DNA of 64,000 nt from Girardinichthys multiradiatus (Eukaryota; Chordata; Actinopteri; Cyprinodontiformes; Goodeidae): NCBI RefSeq assembly GCF_021462225.1, contig NC_061817.1:5367327-5431326 (forward strand), written 5' to 3'. The translations under genes were made by a program, and so were the position numbers. Position 1 is the stretch's first letter; the number at the start of each line of letters is the position of its first letter. This document shows, one piece after another, positions 57,450 to 64,000 of the stretch. The notes below the pieces were generated by a model that did not search any database, was not told the DNA's origin, and saw only the letters and a list, made by a program, of their open reading frames with translations.

Positions 57450-59058
57450 CAGGTCCTTCTCAAAATATTAGCATATTGTGATAAAGTTCATTATTTTCCA
57501 TAATGTCATGATGAAAATTTAACATTCATATATTTTAGATTCATTGCACACTAACTGAAATATTTCAGGTCTTTTATTGTCTTAATATGGATGATTTTGG
57601 CATACAGCTCATGAAACCCAAAATTCCTATCTCACAAAATTAGCATATCATTAAAAGGGTCTCTAAACGAGCTATGAACCTAATCATCTGAATCAACGAG
57701 TTAACTCTAAACACCTGCAAAAGATTCCTGAGGCCTTTAAAACTCCCAGCCTGGTCCATCACTCAAAACCCCAATCATGGGTAAGACTGCCGACCTGACT
57801 GCTGTCCAGAAGGCCACTATTGACACCCTCAAGCAAGAGGGTAAGACACAGAAAGACATTTCTGAACGAATAGGCTGTTCCCAGAGTGCTGTATCAAGGC
57901 ACCTCAGTGGGAAGTCTGTGGAAAGGAAAAAGTGTGGCAGAAAACGCTGCACAACGAGAAGAGGTGACCGGACCCTGAGGAAGATTGTGTAGAAGGGCCG
58001 ATTCCAGACCTTTGGGGACCTGCGGAAGCAGTGGACTGAGTCTGGAGTAGAAACATCCAGAGCCACCGTGCACAGGCGTGTGCAGGAAATGGGCTACAGG
58101 TGCCTCATTCCCCAGGTCAAGCCACTTTTGAACCAGAAACAGCGGCAGAAGCGCCTGACCTGGGCTACAGAGAAGCAGCACTGGACTGTTGCTCAGTGGT
58201 CCAAAGTACTTTTTTCGGATAAAAGCAAATTCTGCATGTCATTCGGAAATCAAGGTGCCAGAGTCTGGAGGAAGACTGGGGAGAAGGAAATGCCAAAATG
58301 CCAGAAGTCCAGTGTCAAGTACCCACAGTCAGTAATGGTCTGGGGTGCCGTGTCAGCTGCTGGTGTTGGTCCACTGTGTTTTATCAAGGGCAGGGTCAAT
58401 GCAGCTAGCTATCAGGAGATTTTGGAGCACTTCATGCTTCCATCTGCTGAAAAGCTTTATGGAGATGAAGATTTCATTTTTCAGCACGACCTGGCACCTG
58501 CTCACAGTGCCAAAACCACTGGTAAATGGTTTACTGACCATGGTATCACTGTGCTCAATTGGCCTGCCAACTCTCCTGACCTGAACCCCATAGAGAATCT
58601 GTGGGATATTGTAAAGAGAACGTTGAGAGACTCAAGACCCAACACTCTGGATGAGCTAAAGGCCGCTATCGAAGCATCCTGGGCCTCCATAAGACCTCAG
58701 CAGTGCCACAGGCTGATTGCCTCCATGCCACGCCGCGTTGAAGCAGTCATTTCTGCAAAAGGATTCCCGACCAAGTATTGAGTGCATAACTGTACATGAT
58801 TATTTGAAGGTTGACGTTTTTTGCATTAAAAACACTTTTCTTTTAGTGGTCGGATGAAATACGCTAATTTTGTGAGATAGGAATTTTGGGTTTTCATGAG
58901 CTGTATGCCAAAATTATCCGTTTTAAGACAGTAAAAAACCTGAAATGTTTCAGTTAATGTGCAATGAATCTAAAATATATTAATGTTAAATTTTCATTAT
59001 GACATTATGGAAAATAATGAACTTTATCACAATATGCTAATATTTTGAGAAGGACCTG
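57450..59058 (+). mobile_element. Tc1-like transposon, 1,609 bp, nearly intact
   Basis: A complete element with inverted repeats of about 200 bp (57,450 to about 57,650 and about 58,859 to 59,058), starting CAGGTCCTTCTCAAAATATT and flanked by TA at 57,448-57,449 and 59,059-59,060. The inner ends of the repeats repeat the motif AATTAGCATAT-like, as in Tc1 elements with paired transposase-binding sites. It carries one transposase ORF broken by a single stop codon. It is of the same family as 49,512-51,102. Confidence 0.96.
57777..58781 (+). pseudogene. Tc1-like transposase with a single nonsense codon
   Basis: One reading frame of 334 amino-acid codons plus stop, interrupted only by TAG at 57,990-57,992. 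The N terminus (MGKTADLTAVQKATIDTL, then CSQSAVSRHLSGKS) holds the paired helix-turn-helix DNA-binding domain. The catalytic domain shows DD34E: VLFSDKSKFCMSF with the first Asp, IFQHDLAPAHSAKTTGKW with the second, then NSPDLNPIENLWDIVK with Glu 34 residues later. A GVRVW-like box (GARVWRKTGE) and MVWGAVSA are also present. The length is normal for Tc1 transposases. Cut-and-paste transposition at TA is the family's activity; this copy cannot make a full protein without readthrough. Confidence 0.93.
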
Positions 59059-59184
59059 TACCTGCCCTTTGCTGCTATTAGGTGCTGTGGATTGCAGGCC
59101 ATTTACCGTTCTTGCCACACTTAGAAGTGTATACCTTCAGGCTACAAACTCGCACTCACACGCACACCTCAGCATACAGAGGGA

Positions 59185-59425
59185 AGGCGTAATGGCAGAA
59201 TTGAGGAGATCCTCAAATTACTCCATCCACCGCCTGATAATGTTCCCCATCGAGGTCAGCAGCTATCTCCACCCCCACTGTAAACATTTTGGTGAAGCAC
59301 TGCTTCTCTCCTCTAAGATGCCAGAATTGCTTTGAGGCCGACGGGTAGTCCTTCTATGAACTCCCAGGCCCGAGCTTTTGCCTCTGCCACAGCCCAGGCC
59401 GCATGGTACATGTCAGCTATTTGCA
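59185..59425 (-). mobile_element. Rex3 fragment
   Basis: The minus-strand sequence corresponds to the linker before RT in the copy at 55,550-55,800 (AATTGAGGAGATCCTC, ATAATGTTCCCCATCGAGG and CTTTTGCCTCTGCCACAGCC). It is short, diverged and non-coding. Confidence 0.7.
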
Positions 59426-59489
59426 TGCTACGTATGCAGGACTGCTGCAAACTCTATGGCACATTGCGACTGTCCACTGTCTCTGCATG

Positions 59490-59720
59490 CTCATCCAGGA
59501 GTGAATGCTGCAAATCACTGGCTCGATGCAATCTGCTGGATTTCCTTAGATAGAAAACGTCTTAATTTGAATAACAAAATGAACTTGACTGCAGTTTGAT
59601 AACTAGGATCTAATAGGAATGGATGTACTTGACTTGGAATCTGTATGATTCGACTGAACTGACTTTGTAAAGTGTCTTGAGACAACGTGTTTTAAACTGG
59701 TGTAATATAAACTGAATTGA
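59490..59720 (+). repeat. L2-type LINE or SINE 3' tail repeat
   Basis: A diverged relative of 7,415-7,760: GCTCGATGCAATCTGCTGGA, CTTGACTTGGAATCTGTATG and the end GTGTAATATAAACTGAATTG. Confidence 0.6.
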
Positions 59721-60485
59721 ATTAGCACACCACCTTCTTATGTTTGCTGTCTCCCCTGCAGCAGAGTTAATCAGGGGGTATAAATACTTTCGCAAGGCAC
59801 TGTAAACATGATCATTTACAATGAATGCTTTACAAAGCCAGCATGGGCCTCAGACTGATGTGTGTGGTGCTAATGGAGAAAAAACGAACTGTGCTGCACA
59901 GCAATTCTCAAGCAATGTTTATATCTGGGGATCAAATTATTTTATAAAGGCATTTAGTAACTTTCCCCAACTTCTATACCACATGCACACAATACACAGA
60001 ATAAAAGAGGTCAGACAGTAAAATGGATCTGAAGCATCAGACAAGTGTTCAGGTCACAGAGATGCAGACACATGGATGGGAGATTTGGTACGTTCTGTGA
60101 GTGGAGGGTCCTTCAGCAATTTCTAACAGATTATTGGTGTGTGGAACATCTCCCTTTCCCTACTGACAAGCCAGAACAAATAATTCAATGTGCTTGAAAT
60201 GTCAGCACTGTGACTGGCAACTCCTTGGTAAAACCTCCAATAGACACAAAGATGGTGCAGTCCAGCAACTTTTCACAAAGTTGCTGGACTGCAGTTATTC
60301 AGCTAGCAGCATCTGCTTCCTGAACACCGCATTTATGATCGATGAAATATATATTTACAGAGAGAAAGAAACAGGTGGCATGAATGTGTACACAAAGTAA
60401 GTTCTGAAAAACAATCAAAACAAATTGAACCAGTCAGTGGAGTGCTCAGACGCTGAGCTGGATGGCTGAAAGAAACAGCCTTCTC
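59721..60485. other. Downstream flank and probable 3' UTR of scaf1
   Basis: No other gene is seen between the repeat and the scaf1 stop codon. No decisive polyadenylation signal could be chosen. Confidence 0.35.
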
Positions 60486-63335
60486 TCAGGCAGAGGAATG
60501 CAGTGTTCCCTGCTCCCGGTCTTCTCGTTCTTCTTCATCCATTTTGCGTCCATGTTTCCGGAAATATTTGTAGCGTTGAACATACAGTTTTATGAGGTTG
60601 CTGACTTTGACTGGGTTGATTTCTCCAGTACGGCTGTGGCAGATCTGAGACAAAGACAGAGCGTTAACCCTGGTTTCACTAAATTAATACCACATTGCTT
60701 ATGCAAAGATCGAAGAGATTTCAGTTTTTCCTGCTGAGACTGACCTTATGCACAGCTTTCCTGAGGATATCTTTATACTCTTCCTTATTGATGTCTTTGC
60801 GCTGGTAGTAAGGTTTGATAGCAAGCTTCACCTCCTCCACTGCCCGCTCCTGGGTGTGCAGCTTCTTCAGATACTGACAGAACCAAGTAGCAGTCATGTT
60901 AGAATAACCATCAATATTACAACTACAATCAATACTACACATATGATAAATATGAAATACTTAAAAAATTTGTAAACAAGGATTTCTGTGTAATATTGGT
61001 TCCACATTAATATTCAGGACTGGCACCCTTAAGCAGAGCTCCTCCTTTAGTTACAGTGCTGGCCAGAAGGTTACATTCCTTCATCATTAGAATTAATCTT
61101 ATTCCTTTCCCCCTTTTTAATCCAAATCTAATTAATTTACAAATCACATTTATAGACAGCACGTTTGCCCAAAGTGTACAATAATAAGTCAATAAAACAT
61201 ATAAAACAGAAATGTCAAACACTCAAAAATAGAACAGAGGCATTAAAAACAGCATGTCAACTCACGACGGGCCAAACGCTATAGAAAAAAAGAGGAGGAA
61301 GAGACGATGCCTGTCTAATATTTAAAGGCAAGGTATAAGTTTCGAAGCCACAATAGAAGAAGCTCGATCTCCTCTAAGTTTCCGCCTAATTTTTGGGACA
61401 AACTAAAAGCAGCTAGTCGACTGATCTAAAGGCCCACAAAGGAAGATAAGGCTGGATTGGACCATTAGGATGTTAAAATGAATTCTGTAATGCACAGGGA
61501 GCCAATGAATGGAGGAAGGTAGGTAAGATGTGCTCATATCTGTGTGGACTAGTTAAAAGATGGGCCACAGCATTCTGAACTATTAAAAACAGATAAACTA
61601 CATGGTAAAACTAAGTTGAGAGTGTGCCCCTGCTGATGTGTAGGACGTTCATTGCAGAATAGTTGAAATAATTCGTTTAAACTGTTCTTCATTTTTTAGG
61701 ATGGTATGATTATACAACCAAATATTTTAAAAACTCAATTTTTTGTTAGGAGTTGGAATTTATTGAGGATTTTCGGATCAACAAAATATTTACACAGGTT
61801 CAGATAAATAAATACACCCCACCAATATTTTATTATAATTACTTCATCAAACCACCAGCAAAGTCCCTGCCCAACTGTCAAGCCTGCCAACCAGTCACCC
61901 CTTGTTCCCCAGGAGCAGAACCACCCAGCAAAAAGGAGGAGGCACAGACCCACAAGACGTCATAGCCCAAGCCCCCACACAAACATCACCACACCAGCAG
62001 GGCACCTCAAGATCCCCCAAGGTTGTCCCCAGCCCAACCGTCCCCCCTGAGCCAGTGTGGGTGCACAGGCAGGAATAAAAAGAAGGCCATGCCACCCCAA
62101 GCCTTGCTCCAGCTAGGTGGAGTGTGGGATATTAGTTTGCAACAAATTGTGCTTTTTATTGTACGATGGGTTAAACGGCTCACCCTTAAAATTGAGAGTT
62201 TGTGGCCTCATGTAAATAAAAGACAGAAATAAAGTAATAAAATGTAATGTTTATATATTATATAACGAAAAGAATCATCTAAAGCTCAACATGTCTCGTC
62301 TCCGTGTAACAATGTGCTGGATAATAATCCCAAACTTTTTATCTTTGTTTTTTATAAACTATTTTAGAGTACCAACTATTACTACGTTGCCCTGCGATGG
62401 ATTGGGTGTTCACTGCCTCTCGCCCGTAGACTGCTGGAGATATGCAGCAGCTCCCCCGTGACCCACTATGGAAGAAGCGGTATAAATAAATAATAGACGT
62501 CTACCAGCTCATGGTTCTAATTTATTTCCCTCTCCAAGTTGGTTGAAAATCTGTGCATAAAGACACTGAGAGCCAAACTGTTCCTTCTGTGGAGCGCAAC
62601 ATTACAGCTCATCATGTTGAGGTTTTCTTACATCTGGACCCAGGTTTGTTTATGATCATGTGTTGTCTACGAGAACACACCTCTCGGAGACAACACACAC
62701 CTTTGTCTGCAAAGCTGTTGTTAACATTGCGCTGTTAAGCTAAGCTAACTTGTAAAAGCACAGATGACCATGGCAGAACTAACATGACACCATTTAGCCA
62801 TACCTTATCTGAATCTTTGTTCTCATTTTCCCATCCAGCTTCGCCAGAGCTTCCTGTCATTCCTGACAGCCCCACAGGCAGCATAGGCGGTGGGGTCTGT
62901 GCACATCCACCTCCTAGGGACGAGTGCAGGTGAGAAGGGGGAGTTTTGGTGCATCCCACCAGTGGGAGAGAGCTGTGGAGGATGAACTGGGCTGGGCTCA
63001 GACCAGGAGGTGGAGCCACAGTCGGAGGTGGAGGGATCTGGGCGGAGGAGGACATCGAGGAGGGAGGAACATGATGCTGGGATTGGTTCTGGTTGGCTTG
63101 GGACAGGATCTACATGTGAGAAATCAAATCAATGAACAATTAGAGGTTCAGTAAAAAGAAAAATATATATATATTTTGTTAGGCGTAAATATAGGGGGAT
63201 CCCTTTTTTAACTTTCGGGATTTTGTTTTGCGTGTTTCTTGGTGTCACTCACCTGACTGGTTGCTTGAATGAACTCCTGTGCTTTTGCCCTGCTGGCAAT
63301 ATTGGCCTCCTCCATTTTGAAGAGCAGAGCAGTCA
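60486..63335 (-). CDS. scaf1: SR-related CTD-associated factor 1, C-terminal exons (gene continues off the right edge)
   Basis: Exons on the minus strand: 63,335-63,253; 63,109-62,804; 60,873-60,745; 60,644-60,486 (TGA at 60,488-60,486). They join in frame. SCAF1 is a nuclear SR-related protein that binds the RNA polymerase II C-terminal domain and is thought to link transcription to RNA processing. The visible parts are [20 protein letters not shown], a Pro/Ser-rich segment ([17 protein letters not shown]), then the conserved C-terminal domain [20 protein letters not shown] to [20 protein letters not shown] and [15 protein letters not shown], and the end LHSSA. The same domain occurs in PHRF1 and SCAF11. 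The exon content before it and the linkage to snrnp70 and lin7b favour scaf1. The large central exon and N terminus are outside the window. Confidence 0.88.
60874..62803. other. scaf1 intron with a SINE fragment at 62,385-62,492
   Basis: Intron between the second and third visible scaf1 exons. At 62,385-62,492 the 3' part of the SINE occurs (GTTGCCCTGCGATGGATTGG, GACTGCTGGAGATATGCAGC and CCACTATGGAAGAAGCGG). The remainder is AT-rich with no recognised element. A C-rich patch lies at about 61,860-62,060. Confidence 0.5.
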
Positions 63336-64000
63336 CTGACAGAATAATGAGTTACACAGCTTCAGGTAAACAAAGCATTCCTATACATCCTCATACAAAC
63401 CGTACATTAATATCAATGTGATGTAGCACATGGCAGGTGCCTGTTAAGAATTAAAGTAAAGGGCAAAACTGAATTCATGCAACTACTTTTGTCCTACATG
63501 TAAACATTAGAGATCCTCCAAGAAACTGACTACTGACCATTAGTGGCGGATTTTCAGCTAGCTAAGCCCTTACTGGTGACCAGACAGTATGAAACTCTAA
63601 AATCCAATCTTTAATTCGTCTGCAAACTTAACAGGGTTGGGGGTGACACCAACACTCTTCAGTGTGGATGTTGTTACTAACTGGAAAAGTTTAAAAGGAA
63701 ATGGTAATTTCTACGTTATGTTAAGGCACGACTGCAGTTCAAGCTGCAGGACGGGGAGCCTAATTTTCACCAAATAACAGGAAGGCTGAACCTTTCAAGC
63801 AACGTTTTATCCTTTTTAGAGATATTACCCTATGGACATTCTGGAATTGGGAAATGCTGGCAGCCTTTTGTTTAGATAAGATTTTCCACTCTTTAAGGTA
63901 AACACATGTCTTTAGCATGTTATATTATCATACTAAAGGAAGTTTAAAATGCCAGATCATTTAGGGTTTGTTTGAACTGGTTGCTGCAGATTCCCGCTCA
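63336..64000. other. scaf1 intron up to the right edge
   Basis: Upstream of the exon acceptor at 63,336 no further exon is found before the window ends. The preceding exon of scaf1 must lie beyond 64,000. Confidence 0.45.

Noticed and set aside
60462..60975. Plus-strand frames of 75-91 codons
   Set aside because: Antisense to the last two scaf1 exons, which are clearly coding on the minus strand.
1..64000. CRISPR arrays, bacterial operons, tRNA or rRNA genes
   Set aside because: No regularly spaced direct repeats, no tRNA cloverleaf beyond SINE heads and no rRNA sequence were seen; the window is vertebrate nuclear DNA.

Overview
This window looks like nuclear DNA of a teleost fish. It has widely spaced exons with GT-AG introns and fish-typical repeats (Rex3 RTE-clade LINEs, Rex1/CR1-like, L1-like and L2-type pieces, many Tc1/mariner copies, a Harbinger relic, tRNA-related SINEs). 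It also holds one endogenous retrovirus. The species cannot be named from the sequence alone.

Three host genes are supported, all on the minus strand. From right to left: the 3' part of scaf1 (60,486-63,335, running off the right edge), snrnp70 (U1-70K; coding exons 29,964-42,996) and lin7b (coding exons 8,941-27,576). All three human orthologues lie close together on 19q13.33, so this is conserved synteny; it also supports lin7b over lin7a or lin7c. I spliced lin7b (5 coding exons, 201 aa) and snrnp70 (9 coding exons, 466 aa) by hand. Both stay in frame across every junction. The fourth intron (F-G) of snrnp70 contains a 118-nt exon-like block whose inclusion would put a stop codon five codons in, a probable poison exon.

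Layout: 1-8,940 is downstream of lin7b and holds only repeats. 8,941-27,576 is lin7b. Its third intron carries an antisense provirus (9,581-19,997) with 4-bp target duplications, a tRNA-His-type primer site and a Rex3 LINE nested in the 3' LTR. Its second intron carries a Tc1/mariner copy with DD36E spacing and a Rex3 relic. 27,577-29,963 is the lin7b promoter and intergenic DNA. 29,964-43,620 is snrnp70, with a 1.39-kb foldback element in its second coding intron. 43,700-60,480 is a transposon-rich intergenic block: Rex3, L1-like, two copies of one Tc1 family, Harbinger, Rex1-like, another Rex3 and a SINE with a 17-bp target duplication. 60,486-64,000 is the scaf1 3' end.

Functionally, snrnp70 encodes a core U1 snRNP splicing protein, scaf1 an SR-related protein linked to RNA polymerase II, and lin7b a PDZ scaffold of cell junctions and synapses. 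Their adjacency is ancestral linkage, not a shared pathway. I see no operon, CRISPR array, tRNA or rRNA gene, and no convincing new biological system. The most unusual items are the poison exon, the antisense provirus with young LTRs but a broken body, the long palindrome inside the U1-70K gene, and the DD36E transposon.
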